Source: Acidisphaera sp. S103 (GTDB lineage Bacteria; Pseudomonadota; Alphaproteobacteria; Acetobacterales; Acetobacteraceae). Taken from it: a DNA stretch of 64,000 nucleotides. Where the stretch lies: the NCBI RefSeq assembly GCF_009765975.1, contig NZ_LMUJ01000064.1, positions 4,659-68,658 of the forward strand. Reading direction: 5' to 3'. Position 1 is the stretch's first letter. The number at the start of each line of letters is the position of its first letter. The notes under the pieces were generated by a model, which did not search any database, had not been told where the DNA came from, and worked only from the letters and a program-made list of their open reading frames with translations. Position numbers and translations under genes: made by a program. This document shows positions 51,962 to 61,012 of this stretch, one piece after another.

Positions 51962-52738
51962 TTACGTTGCCCGCATCTCACGGTATTCGCGACGAACGAT
52001 TTCCATGAGTTCCACGACCGAGGTGGCGGCGGACTGGCTCTCATAGGTTACACGCCCGCGCTGCATCAGCATGATGCGGTCGGCGATCTCCAACGTCTGG
52101 GCGTAGTTGTGCATGATCATCGCGATCGCCATGCCGCCCTTTTGCTTGAGCCGGAGGATCAGGTCGATGATCAGCCCGGCCTCGCGGGCGCCCATGGCGG
52201 CCAAAGGCTCGTCCAACAGCAGAATGCGGGCGTTGGAGTTCACCGCTCGGGCCACCGCGATCGCCTGGCGCTGGCCGCCGGACAAGCGTTCCACCGGCAG
52301 ATCGACCGAGGGTATGTGCACCCCGATATCGTGCAACAATTCGGCGGCACGTTGGCGCATAGCGCGGTTGTTCAGCAGCCGGATCGGTCCCGGGTGGAGA
52401 ATTTCGCGATTGAGGAACAGGTTGTGGTACACGCTGAGCGAATTCGCCAGCGCGAGGTCCTGATAGACGCATTCGATGCCGAGCGATCTGGCGTGGTCTA
52501 CGGAACGCAGGGATGTCTCGGTGCCATGGATGAACAACCGGCCGCTGGTCGGCGGCTGATAGCCAGTGAAAACCTTCATCAGGGTCGATTTGCCGGCGCC
52601 GTTGTCGCCTAGGATGCCGAGAATCTCGCCTTGCTTCAAAGACAGCGAAACCCCTTGCAGGGCGGTCACCGCGCCGAAGGTCTTGACGATGTTTTCCGCG
52701 CGCAATGCTTCGGGCGCATCGGTTGGCGCGGGACTCAT
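51962..52738 (-). CDS. Sugar ABC transporter ATP-binding protein, single NBD
   Basis: The 258-residue FrcA-like protein has one nucleotide-binding domain: Walker A GDNGAGKST, YQDLALA in the Q-loop region, signature LSGGQRQAIAVAR and Walker B LLLDEP followed by LAAMGAREA, and MHNYAQ as the switch histidine. Unlike the double-domain protein at 48468 it must dimerise. The start overlaps the permease stop by ATGA. It is the last gene of a minus-strand transporter operon. Confidence 0.93.
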   Translation of the reverse strand: MSPAPTDAPEALRAENIVKTFGAVTALQGVSLSLKQGEILGILGDNGAGKSTLMKVFTGYQPPTSGRLFIHGTETSLRSVDHARSLGIECVYQDLALANSLSVYHNLFLNREILHPGPIRLLNNRAMRQRAAELLHDIGVHIPSVDLPVERLSGGQRQAIAVARAVNSNARILLLDEPLAAMGAREAGLIIDLILRLKQKGGMAIAMIMHNYAQTLEIADRIMLMQRGRVTYESQSAATSVVELMEIVRREYREMRAT

Positions 52739-53715
52739 CGGCGCCCTCCGGTCTGGGCGAGCCGTGTCATGTGGATGTTGAACAGCATCGCCCCCAGTAT
52801 GGCGGCGCCCAGGATGATGTTGAAGGTGAAGGCGTTGATGCCGACCAGGGTAAACCCGTCGTTCAACACGCCCAGCACCGCGGCGCCGATCAGGCCGCCG
52901 ATGATGGTTCCGGAACCGCCGGCCAGCGGCGTGCCACCGATCACCCCGGCCGCGACGGCGAGGAACATGATCTGGTTGCCGCCAGCCTGCGGATCGAAGC
53001 TGGAGATCCGGAACCCCTCCAGCAGGCCGGTGAACCCTGACAGGACACCGGCGATGACGAAGTTGCCGATCTTGAGGCGCGCGACATGGATGCCGGCCTC
53101 GCTGGCGCCGATCGGATTGGCGCCAGCGGCGATGGTATGCAGACCCCATCGTGTGTGGCGCAGCACGAGGTGCATGACTGCGACGACGGCGCAGGCCCAG
53201 AGGATCTCACTGTAGCCCCATCCGCCCATCACGGCCTGGAAGCCGGGCGCTTCGGGCGGCGTCACCGGCGTGCCGCGCGAGATTGTCAGCGTCAGGCCGT
53301 TGATCAGGAACAGCGTGCCGAGTGTGGTGACGAAGGATGGAACTCCGAGCAGCACGGTTACCACGCCGTTGATCAGGCCGACCGCGCCGGCGGCCAACAG
53401 GCCGAGGAGGAACGCCAATCCCAAGGGGACCCCGGCGTCGTGGGCGAAGTAGAGCACGAAGGGGGCGAGGGCGAACACCATGCCGGCGGAGAGGTCGATC
53501 TCGCCGCCGATCATCAGCACGATTTCGCCGCATGCGATGATGGCGGCGGGGGCGATGAACTGGGAGAGGTTTTCCAGGCTCGCACTGGTCAGCAGGAAGT
53601 CCCGGTTGGCGTATTCGAAATACGCCGCCAGGATCAGCGCGACGATCAGGATGCTGGTTTCTTTCCAGCGCAGGAATGCATCCAGACCGCCTTTGGGGCT
53701 TGTTCTGGGGCTCAT
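52735..53715 (-). CDS. Sugar ABC transporter permease
   Basis: This 326-residue PF02653 membrane protein has IGGEIDLSAGMVFALAPF (GGEIDLSAGM) and GGTPLAGGSGTIIGGLIG near the C-terminus. It is the only permease of this operon, so the channel is probably a homodimer, as in FrcC-type systems. It lies between the binding-protein and ATPase genes, 12 bp after the former. Confidence 0.92.
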   Translation of the reverse strand: MSPRTSPKGGLDAFLRWKETSILIVALILAAYFEYANRDFLLTSASLENLSQFIAPAAIIACGEIVLMIGGEIDLSAGMVFALAPFVLYFAHDAGVPLGLAFLLGLLAAGAVGLINGVVTVLLGVPSFVTTLGTLFLINGLTLTISRGTPVTPPEAPGFQAVMGGWGYSEILWACAVVAVMHLVLRHTRWGLHTIAAGANPIGASEAGIHVARLKIGNFVIAGVLSGFTGLLEGFRISSFDPQAGGNQIMFLAVAAGVIGGTPLAGGSGTIIGGLIGAAVLGVLNDGFTLVGINAFTFNIILGAAILGAMLFNIHMTRLAQTGGRR

Positions 53716-53727
53716 CCCCCCTGCCCT

Positions 53728-54813
53728 TCAACCGGCAATTGGACCCGACCGCGGCACGATTGCCGGCTTGTCGCTTTTACCTTCGTACCGGGTGGAGGTG
53801 TCGAGGTAGGGCTGAACGCTGTCCTTGGTGATGAACTTCAGGCCGGTGTTGATATCCGCCGGGCCGACCAGACCGCCGGAGGCGAGGTAGAGGAACATCT
53901 CCATCACCGTGTAGAAGCCTTGCAGGTAGGGCTGCTGATCAATGGTGAAATCGAGCGAGCCGGCCTTGATCAGGTCGAGCGTGCGCGGCAGCAGGTCGAA
54001 ACCCCCGGCGTGTACGCCCTTCGCCGCCAGTTGGTATTGTCGCATCGTTTCGGCCACGCCTTGGGTGCTGCCGGCGTCGACGGCGAACATCCCCTTCAGG
54101 TCCTGGTGGCCGAGGTAGAAGGCTTTGATCTTCGAAAGCTCCTCGTTCACCGTCGCGCCGGTCGCGATGACCTGGATGTCGTAGTTCTTGCCCGACTTCT
54201 TCAGCGTGTCCTGCGCGCCGTCGATGCGGGGCTGGATGTTGAGCTGGCCCGGGGTGGCGATGAACAGTGCGACGGTGCCGCCTTCCACCAGGCTCTCGAT
54301 TCGGTGGCCCATCGCGACGCCGGCCTGATAGAGGTCCTGGCCGATATAAGCGAGGCGCTTGTTGGCGCTGCCGGGCGGGGCGTCGGCGTTGTAGGAAAAC
54401 ACCGGGATACCCGCCTGCAGCGCTCGCGTCACGGGTTGGTCGAAGGCATGTGGATCGACGATGGGCACTGCGATCGCATCCGCCTTGGCGGCGATCGCGG
54501 CGTTGATGGCGTTCACCATTTCCGCCACGTCGGCATTGGCCGAACCGGTCCATTGGTGGTCGCAGCCGAACATGTCGCACGCGTCGGCAATGCCATACTG
54601 CGTCGGCACGAAAAACGGATTGGTCGTGACATGATTGACGAAGGCCAGCCGCCAGCGCTTGTGCGACGGGAACGGCTGTGCCTCGGCAGCGGCGGCGGCG
54701 CGCGCGCTGCCGAGCAGGGCGATGGCGCTGGCGAACGATGCCCCGTGCAGTAACGTTCGCCTGCCGGTGGCCGCGGTTTCCTGGTGCGGCGTATCCGTTA
54801 GGTCTGATTTCAT
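53728..54813 (-). CDS. Sugar ABC transporter periplasmic binding protein
   Basis: The 361-residue protein has an N-terminal signal region with RR (TGRRTLLHGASFASAIALLG) and a ribose-type binding fold (RLAFVNHVTTNPFFVP, DAIAVPIVDPHAFDQPV, VFSYNADAP). It is the first gene of the minus-strand operon with permease and ATPase. The two transporters of this region have distinct binding proteins and opposite orientation, so they are probably for different sugars. Confidence 0.92.
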   Translation of the reverse strand: MKSDLTDTPHQETAATGRRTLLHGASFASAIALLGSARAAAAAEAQPFPSHKRWRLAFVNHVTTNPFFVPTQYGIADACDMFGCDHQWTGSANADVAEMVNAINAAIAAKADAIAVPIVDPHAFDQPVTRALQAGIPVFSYNADAPPGSANKRLAYIGQDLYQAGVAMGHRIESLVEGGTVALFIATPGQLNIQPRIDGAQDTLKKSGKNYDIQVIATGATVNEELSKIKAFYLGHQDLKGMFAVDAGSTQGVAETMRQYQLAAKGVHAGGFDLLPRTLDLIKAGSLDFTIDQQPYLQGFYTVMEMFLYLASGGLVGPADINTGLKFITKDSVQPYLDTSTRYEGKSDKPAIVPRSGPIAG

Positions 54814-54964
54814 GTTTCCCCCCTGCCGGCCAGTCTGCCGGGAAACGGCGGGCGCGGACAGGAGCCGGATATCAATTCGATGCTACCATGATGTTCGCCG
54901 GTCTCCGCGGGCATGGTCCCGGGGGTAGGCGCCGATGGCGTCAAAGAGGCTGGCCTGATGCCGT

Positions 54965-54994
54965 GCGGGACGAGCCTGGTCAGGCTCGTCCCGC
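54965..54994 (-). terminator. Hairpin after the MFS gene
   Basis: GCGGGACGAGCCTG is followed after two bases by its exact reverse complement, giving a 12-14-bp stem. It lies 15 bp beyond the stop of the minus-strand MFS gene and upstream of the sugar-binding protein gene. It lacks a T-run. Confidence 0.55.
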
Positions 54995-55008
54995 CATCGC
55001 GTCGTGGT

Positions 55009-56358
55009 TCAGACGCCGGCGTACTCGGTCGCGATAGACTTGTTCGTGTAGTCCGTCAGCAGCGCCGTCGCGACGATGCCGATGATGGCACAGATGGCGA
55101 TATAGATCGCGATCGGCCAGGCCGAATGGTAGGTGGCGAACAACCACGTCGCGATGAACGGCGACGGACCGCCGGCGATGATCGAGGCAAGCTGGTAACC
55201 GAGGGAGCAGCCGCTGTAGCGCAGTCGCGGGGTGAAGCTTTCCGCGATCAGTGCTGCCTCCGGCCCATATTGGGTCATGACCGGCACCAAGGAGAGCGCG
55301 ACGGCGAGGAAGACGACCCATGGTATCTGCGTATTGAGCATGGCGATGTAGACGAAGCCGAAGACACCCATAAACAGGGCGCCGAGCATATACATGTTCT
55401 TGCGGCCGATGCGGTCCGACAGGTGTCCCGCAACGGTGACCCAGAGGAACCCAAGGACTGTTTGGGTGATGACCGCGACAAGCAGGAAGTTGCGCGAGAA
55501 CCCGAGCACCAGTGTGCCGTAGCTGAAGATCCAGGCGCCGACGATATAGCCCGGTGCTTGCTCCGGCATGCGCAGGAGGGCGGTGAGCAGGACCTGCTTG
55601 GGCTGGCGCTTCAGCACTTCCCACACCGGTGCACGTTCGATGCGCTCCTCATCGATCACCTTTTGGAAAACTGGCGTTTCCATGATGCCGAGGCGGATCC
55701 ACAGCCCGACGACGACCATGACGGCGCTGAGGAGGAACGGGATTCGCCAACCCCAGACGAAGAACTGGTCACCCGACAACCAGCTGAAAGCCAGCACGGC
55801 GCAGTTGGCGAGGAACAGACCGGCGGGTGCACCGAACTGCGGCCACGACGACAGGAACCCGCGATTCTTGTCCGTGTGAGCCCATTCCATCGCCAGCAGG
55901 ACCGATCCGCCCCATTCGCCGCCGACGCCGATGCCCTGAACCAGGCGGATGACCGTCATCAGAACGGCGCCCCAGACACCGATGCTGGCGTAGGATGGCA
56001 CGCAGCCGACAGCAACTGTCGCGATGCCGGTCACCAGCAGGGTGACGATCAGGGTTGCCTTGCGGCCGATCCGGTCGCCAAAATGGCCGAAGATCGCGGC
56101 GCCGATCGGCCGCCCGACAAAGCCGACGAAGAACACGCCGAACGATTCGAGCACGCCGATCATCGGCGTCGATTTGGGAAAGAACAGCTTGCCGAAGACA
56201 AGTGCGGCCATCGTGCCGTAGAGCAGGAAGTCGTACCACTCGATCGTTGTGCCGATGGTGCTGGCCAGGACGGCACGCCGCAGTTGGGCGCGATGTTGGT
56301 CGTCCGTTAAACTGGGTGGACCGGCTGGATTAGCTGACCAGGTCGTGGATGCGGGCAT
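55009..56358 (-). CDS. MFS transporter, metabolite:H+ symporter (MHS) type
   Basis: The 449-residue protein has twelve hydrophobic segments and MHS landmarks: TIEWYDFLLYG in helix 1, GHFGDRIGRKATL between helices 2 and 3, and GHLSDRIGRKN between 8 and 9. MHS carriers import organic acids, shikimate, proline/betaine or alpha-ketoglutarate with protons. The start at 56358 has GGGAGAAG upstream; the frame is open 64 codons further. It is monocistronic, with a hairpin behind it. Confidence 0.92.
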   Translation of the reverse strand: MPASTTWSANPAGPPSLTDDQHRAQLRRAVLASTIGTTIEWYDFLLYGTMAALVFGKLFFPKSTPMIGVLESFGVFFVGFVGRPIGAAIFGHFGDRIGRKATLIVTLLVTGIATVAVGCVPSYASIGVWGAVLMTVIRLVQGIGVGGEWGGSVLLAMEWAHTDKNRGFLSSWPQFGAPAGLFLANCAVLAFSWLSGDQFFVWGWRIPFLLSAVMVVVGLWIRLGIMETPVFQKVIDEERIERAPVWEVLKRQPKQVLLTALLRMPEQAPGYIVGAWIFSYGTLVLGFSRNFLLVAVITQTVLGFLWVTVAGHLSDRIGRKNMYMLGALFMGVFGFVYIAMLNTQIPWVVFLAVALSLVPVMTQYGPEAALIAESFTPRLRYSGCSLGYQLASIIAGGPSPFIATWLFATYHSAWPIAIYIAICAIIGIVATALLTDYTNKSIATEYAGV

Positions 56359-56819
56359 GATGCGGCTTCTCCCTGTGGTGTTTTGGTGCCCTGCTTTGCG
56401 GGCTTTTCGTTGATTTCGGCCACTGATCGTACGGTGTAACGAGCCGCCCCCGTCGACTGGATCGTCAATCAGGATCGATGGGAACGATTCGTCGAATGGT
56501 TCCATTTTCAGATTGTTTCGGCAGTCCTTCCCTGAGCGATTCAAGATCATCCAGGCCTGCCGGCCCGGCAGCAGCGGACACGGGCGCCGATCGTGACCAT
56601 CCCGACCGCCGTGCCTCGAACCAGACTCCGGTCAGGCAGGTCCGAATGCCCTGTCGTCGCCAAAGTGTTGAGGAATAAGACATTACACACGCAAACGGCG
56701 GTGTCCTTGATCGAGATTTATGATCTAGATCAAGGTTTCGCGTTACGCCGCGACGCGCCCCGGGATTGTGTTGCCAGGTTGGCGGGACCGTTCGCGCACG
56801 AGACAACGCAAAGGCAGCG
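56359..56819. other. Intergenic region with an inverted repeat
   Basis: The 461 bp between the MFS gene start and the end of the amino-acid permease gene hold no recognised gene and no trace of the missing ABC ATPase. An inverted repeat at 56705-56734 is the main feature. Confidence 0.5.
56705..56734. promoter_or_regulatory. Inverted repeat containing an FNR-like half site
   Basis: CCTTGATC and GATCAAGG form a perfect 8-bp inverted repeat, 14 bases apart. Inside, ATGATCTAGATCAA (56720-56733) matches TTGAT-N4-ATCAA with one mismatch. It lies about 360 bp upstream of the MFS gene. A Crp/Fnr-family site or a structured RNA end is possible. Confidence 0.35.
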
Positions 56820-57512
56820 TCACCCGTCGGCGGCTATCCCCGCCGCCAACCGGTCGGAACGGCCGAATCGGCGCTCCAGCACATGCTGCAGCGCCATCAG
56901 CACCGTGGTAAACGCCAGATAGTACACGGCGGCGGCCGACAGTGCCTCCAGGTAGCGGAACGTGGCGGAGGCTGACTGTTCAGCCGCCAACAACAACTCT
57001 CGCACGCCGATCACGCTGATCAGCGCAGACAGTTTCAGCAGGCCGATGAACTGGTTGCCCACAGGCGGGATGACAATGCGCAATGCCTGCGGCAGAACCA
57101 CCAGGCGCATGACCCGCCATTCCGACATGCCCAGCGCCCTCGCGGCATCGCGCTGGCCGGGGGGAACGGCGCCGAGGCCGCTGCGGAAGATCTCTGCCAG
57201 ATAGGCCGCCTCGTGCAGGCCCAGGGCCACAACGGCACAAGCCGGGCCGGACAGGATCAATCCGAAGCTCGGCAGGACGTTGAAGGCGAAGATGATTTGC
57301 AGCAGCACCGGTGTTCCGCGGAACAGCCACAGATACGTCCAGGCCAGATAGCGGAGCACCCGGAACCGCGATTGCTGCATCAACGACAGCGTCAGGCCGA
57401 TCGCCGAACCGACCGCCATCGACGTGACGCTGATCCACAGCGTCACCAGAGCGGCGCCGGCGAGGTCGTAGCCGAACAGGTCGTGCAGGAATACGTCGGT
57501 CCGAAACGTCAT
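56820..57512 (-). CDS. Amino-acid-type ABC transporter permease
   Basis: The 230-residue protein is a His/Glu/Gln-type permease with five hydrophobic helices and the EAA loop (AARALGMSEWRVMRLVVLPQALR, here RDAARALGMSEWRVMRLV). It shows TLWISVTSMAVGSAIGL near the N-terminus, typical of the family. It follows the binding-protein gene after 38 bp. No ATPase gene is present on either side, so the ATPase must be shared or encoded elsewhere. Confidence 0.92.
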   Translation of the reverse strand: MTFRTDVFLHDLFGYDLAGAALVTLWISVTSMAVGSAIGLTLSLMQQSRFRVLRYLAWTYLWLFRGTPVLLQIIFAFNVLPSFGLILSGPACAVVALGLHEAAYLAEIFRSGLGAVPPGQRDAARALGMSEWRVMRLVVLPQALRIVIPPVGNQFIGLLKLSALISVIGVRELLLAAEQSASATFRYLEALSAAAVYYLAFTTVLMALQHVLERRFGRSDRLAAGIAADG

Positions 57513-57550
57513 GGCGCGTCAGCTCGGGTGTCGGGATCCCGCCATGCCAT

Positions 57551-58327
57551 TCAGAAGATGGTACTTGATGCCGGGAGGCCCCATTTCTTGATCAATGCGT
57601 CGTAAGAGCCGTCATCATGCATGGCCTTCAGCGCCACCGTCAGCGCATCGCGCAGCCCCGGATTGGTCTTGGCGATGCCGATACCCAGCCTGGAATTGGC
57701 ATTGAACGGTTCACCCAGCGGCTCGAACGTGTCGGGCGCGTTGCTCATCATCGCCGATATCACGGAAGTGGAGCTGACGGCGCCCTCCGCCCGCCCCTGC
57801 GCCAGGGTCAGTGCGACGACGGCGCTGCTGCCGACAGCGAGGATATTGATCGCCGGTTTGCCCGCGGCGGTGCAGGCATTGCTGAGACTGTGCGCGGTCT
57901 TTTCGTACAGCGTGTTCACGGCGACGGCAATGTGATGGCCGCACAGCGCGTCCTTGCCCGCCAGATGGGCGGGGTTGCCCTTTTGCACGACCATCTGGCC
58001 GCCGATCAGCAGATAGGGGACGAAGTCGAGTACCTCCTGCCGAGCCGGTGTGATGTAGATGCCGCTGACGGCCGCATCGATCCGTTGTGCCTGCACGGCG
58101 GGAATGATGCCGGCATAGTCCATGCCCAGCATGGCCGACTGCAGCCCGATCCGCCGAGCCAATTCGGCCATCAGGTCGACGTCGAAGCCGACCGCGTTGC
58201 CGTCGCGCTGGAATTCGAACGGCGCGAATGTCGGGCTGGTGCCCCAGGACAGCTTCTCGGGTGCGACGGTGGTGGGTGGTGCGGCCCAGGCGAGAGCCGG
58301 GATGGCGACCAGCGCCAGTGCAAGCAT
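57551..58327 (-). CDS. Amino-acid-type ABC transporter binding protein
   Basis: This 258-residue protein starts with a signal peptide (MLALALVAIPALAWAAPP) and has the SBP_bac_3 fold: WGTSPTFAPFEFQRDG, GFDVDLMAELARRIG, DAAVSGIYITPARQ, ending LIKKWGLPAS. It binds an amino acid or a similar small zwitterion. A TTG codon at 58336 would give MKRMLALAL, a better charged signal. It is downstream of two flavin oxygenase genes on the same strand, suggesting uptake of their substrate. Confidence 0.9.
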   Translation of the reverse strand: MLALALVAIPALAWAAPPTTVAPEKLSWGTSPTFAPFEFQRDGNAVGFDVDLMAELARRIGLQSAMLGMDYAGIIPAVQAQRIDAAVSGIYITPARQEVLDFVPYLLIGGQMVVQKGNPAHLAGKDALCGHHIAVAVNTLYEKTAHSLSNACTAAGKPAINILAVGSSAVVALTLAQGRAEGAVSSTSVISAMMSNAPDTFEPLGEPFNANSRLGIGIAKTNPGLRDALTVALKAMHDDGSYDALIKKWGLPASSTIF

Positions 58328-58343
58328 GCGTTTCAAGGCTGGT

Positions 58344-59705
58344 TCACTCCGAGGGTTGCGGGATGCGGGCGCCCCGGTCCGGGCGTTGCAGTCCCATATG
58401 ATCGCGCAGCGTGGCGCCGGCATAGGCGGTCCGCATCAGCCCACGGCGTTGCAATTCCGGGACCACGCGATCGACAAACAGGTCCAGCCCGCGCGGCATG
58501 ATGTGGAATTGCAGCATGAAGCCGTCGGCGGCGCCGCCGGCGAACCATTCCTCCATGAGGTCGGCGATGCGCTTCGGCCCGCCGGTGATGGTCTTGCGGC
58601 CGCGTTCGTAGCGCAGATACACGTCTCGTAATGTCGGCTTGCCGTCTTGTATCAGGCGCAGGATGTCGTCGAAGAACCCCTTGTGGAAATTGGCGCTTTT
58701 GGGAATGCGGTCTTCCGGGATCGGCTGATCCAGCGGCAGGTCGGACAGGTCGGTTTCCAGGTCCATGCCCAGCCGGAAGCGGCCGACATCGGGATGCACC
58801 AGTTCCTGCAGCCGGGCGTAGTCGTCGGCGGCCTCCGCATCCGTTTCCGCCAGCACGATCGGCAGTCCGGCCAGGACCTTCAGTTCGGACGGTTCACGGC
58901 CGAATTTGGCCATGCGTGCTTTCAGTCCATCAGTGAAGCGTTTGGCATCGTCGAGCGAGGGGTTGGAGGAGAATACGACCTCCGCTGTGCGGGCGGCGAG
59001 ATCCTGGCCGGTGTCGCTGGCGCCGGCGGCGATGATGACGGGATGGCCTTGCGGGGAGCGGGCAATGTTCAGGGCGCCGTCGACCTTGAAGAAGGTGCCT
59101 TGGTGATGGACCGGGTGTTGGGTGGTCGGGTCGAAATACAGTCCGCTGTCGCGGTCGAGCACGAAGGCGCCGTCGTCCCAACTATCCCAGAGTTGGCGCA
59201 CCACATCGACGAATTCACCAGCGCGCCGGTAGCGGTCCGCGTGGGGCGCCAGTTTGGCGTGGCCGAAGTTGCGGGCGGCATAGTCGTTGGCCGAGGTGAC
59301 GACGTTCCAGGCGGCTCGGCCGCCGCTGAGATGGTCGAGCGAGGCGAACTGCCGGGCGACGTTGTAGGGTTCGGAGAAGCTGGTCGAAACGGTGCCACCC
59401 AGGCCGATCCGTGTGGTCGCGCCGGCGAGTGCCGTCAGCAGGGTCACCGGTTCCAGCACGTTCATGAACAACGGGAAACGTGACCAGGCGTGCAGGTTAT
59501 CGGTGCGGGCGGCGGGGGTATCGGCAATGAAAAACAGGTCGAACAGGCCGCGTTCGGCTGTGCGGGCGACGTTTGTGTAAGCGGCCAGGTCCGTGGGCGG
59601 GGCCAGGCGTGATCCGCGATGCAGCCAGCTCGCCGGATGCGATCCCGCGGCACCGTACAGCAGGGCGAGCGACATATGGGCACGACCTGCCATCGGTGCG
59701 CACAT
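58344..59705 (-). CDS. LLM class flavin-dependent monooxygenase (NtaA/SnaA/DszA-like)
   Basis: The 453-residue protein is a bacterial-luciferase-fold two-component monooxygenase: FDLFFIADTPAAR, ATTRIGLGGTVSTSFSEPYNVARQ, SGGRAAWNVVTS, ARNFGHAKL, and HRGTFF-like HHQGTFFKVDG. Relatives oxidise nitrilotriacetate, sulfones, dimethyl sulfide or pristinamycin precursors using reduced FMN from a partner reductase, which I do not see here. Internal start codons at residues 5 and 11 are possible. It sits between an acyl-CoA-dehydrogenase-like oxygenase gene and the ABC importer genes. Confidence 0.92.
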   Translation of the reverse strand: MCAPMAGRAHMSLALLYGAAGSHPASWLHRGSRLAPPTDLAAYTNVARTAERGLFDLFFIADTPAARTDNLHAWSRFPLFMNVLEPVTLLTALAGATTRIGLGGTVSTSFSEPYNVARQFASLDHLSGGRAAWNVVTSANDYAARNFGHAKLAPHADRYRRAGEFVDVVRQLWDSWDDGAFVLDRDSGLYFDPTTQHPVHHQGTFFKVDGALNIARSPQGHPVIIAAGASDTGQDLAARTAEVVFSSNPSLDDAKRFTDGLKARMAKFGREPSELKVLAGLPIVLAETDAEAADDYARLQELVHPDVGRFRLGMDLETDLSDLPLDQPIPEDRIPKSANFHKGFFDDILRLIQDGKPTLRDVYLRYERGRKTITGGPKRIADLMEEWFAGGAADGFMLQFHIMPRGLDLFVDRVVPELQRRGLMRTAYAGATLRDHMGLQRPDRGARIPQPSE

Positions 59706-59785
59706 CTTTCAGGTAAGCGTTGTTGCCAGATTTGTTTCTGCAACACGCGACTTGAAAGCACAATGGCTTCTGTGGGGGCTTCCGG

Positions 59786-60919
59786 TCAGTAGATGTTCTC
59801 CGGCGCCTGGCCGAGCATGACCTGGCCGACCGTTTCGTAGTGGAGGATCCGGCCTTGGCCTTGTTGTGCGACCGTGTGGATGTCGCGCAGGCGGCGTTCG
59901 AACGGGTTGTCCTCGAACACCGCCATCGAGCCACAGTCGTGATAGAGCGTGTTGACGATCTCTCGTGACGACTGGATGGCCCAGGTGGAGGCGAGGCGCA
60001 GGCGGGTGCGCTGATCCAGGGCCATCGCGCCTTTTTCCTCGATGGTTTCCAGTGCTTCGTCCGCCGCGGCGTGCAGGAAATAGCGGGCGGAGCGCCAGCG
60101 CGCTTCGGACTGTGCGACGTGCGATTGGACGACGTTGTTTTCGACCATTGGTTTACTGGCGCCGCGGCGGGTCTTTTCCTGCGGCAAGGCCAGGAAGGCG
60201 TCCATCGTGCCGCGGGCGATGCCAAGCGCGACGCCACCGAAGCCGATGGAGTAAAGCTGGTTGCTGCTGAAACGATACAGTGGGCTATCGGACCGGCGGT
60301 CGCGCGGATCGTCGCGGTAGATGGCAAGTTCGTTCGGAATGAAAAGATTGTCGATGGAGTACTCGTTGCTGGCCGTGCCACGCAGGCCCAGCGTGTGCCA
60401 GATGTCGTGGAAGGTGGCGCTGGATTTCGGATACAGGAAGGTCTTCACTTCCTTGGTGCCCGCAACCCGCACATGCGCGCCGAGCCAGGTCGCATTCTGG
60501 CTGCCGCTCATGAAGCGCCATTTGCCGGTGAGGCGGTAGCCGCCCTCGACCGGTATTGCCTCGTAGGGCGAACCGGGTGGGCCCCAGGCGACGATCCCGT
60601 CCGGCCGACCGAAAATCTCCTGCGCCATGTGCGGGTCGAGATAGGCGCTGGTGGTCGAGCAGCCGTTGCTTTGGCAGACCACCCACCCGGTCGATCCGTC
60701 AACGCTGGCGATCGCCTCGGTCACCTGGGCGAAGATCGAGGGTTTCAGCTCCATCCCGCCGACGGCTTTGGTCTTCAGCATGGTGAAGAACCCGCCGTCG
60801 ATCAGCGCCCTGACGACAGGTTGGGTGAGTTTGCGGATTTCGTCGTTTTCGGCCGAGGCGGCGCCGATCAGGGGCAGGAGATCGCGGGCCTTCTGGACCT
60901 GGGGGTGGACGGACGGCAT
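59786..60919 (-). CDS. Acyl-CoA dehydrogenase-fold flavin oxygenase (DszC/HpaH-like)
   Basis: The 377-residue protein has the acyl-CoA dehydrogenase fold, but the region WRFMSGSQNATWLGAHV and LRGTASNEYSIDNLFIP resembles flavin-dependent hydroxylases such as DszC and HsaA rather than true dehydrogenases. Such enzymes use reduced flavin and O2 on aromatic, sulfur or indole substrates. The start at 60919 follows from family similarity (MPSVHPQVQKARDL). It heads the minus-strand operon with the LLM oxygenase and ABC genes and is divergent from the VOC gene. Confidence 0.88.
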   Translation of the reverse strand: MPSVHPQVQKARDLLPLIGAASAENDEIRKLTQPVVRALIDGGFFTMLKTKAVGGMELKPSIFAQVTEAIASVDGSTGWVVCQSNGCSTTSAYLDPHMAQEIFGRPDGIVAWGPPGSPYEAIPVEGGYRLTGKWRFMSGSQNATWLGAHVRVAGTKEVKTFLYPKSSATFHDIWHTLGLRGTASNEYSIDNLFIPNELAIYRDDPRDRRSDSPLYRFSSNQLYSIGFGGVALGIARGTMDAFLALPQEKTRRGASKPMVENNVVQSHVAQSEARWRSARYFLHAAADEALETIEEKGAMALDQRTRLRLASTWAIQSSREIVNTLYHDCGSMAVFEDNPFERRLRDIHTVAQQGQGRILHYETVGQVMLGQAPENIY

Positions 60920-61012
60920 GGTATGTCTCCTGCTCTTGATCAGATTGTCGGAGCGATTACCAACGGGTTGCGCGATATGGTCAAGCGACAGGGCATGAAA
61001 GGTCGATGATCG

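Noticed and set aside
53086-56310. Long plus-strand frames (555 and 465 codons) opposite the sugar ABC and MFS genes
   Set aside because: Both mirror strongly supported minus-strand genes and show His/Asp/Gln/Arg-rich non-protein-like composition.
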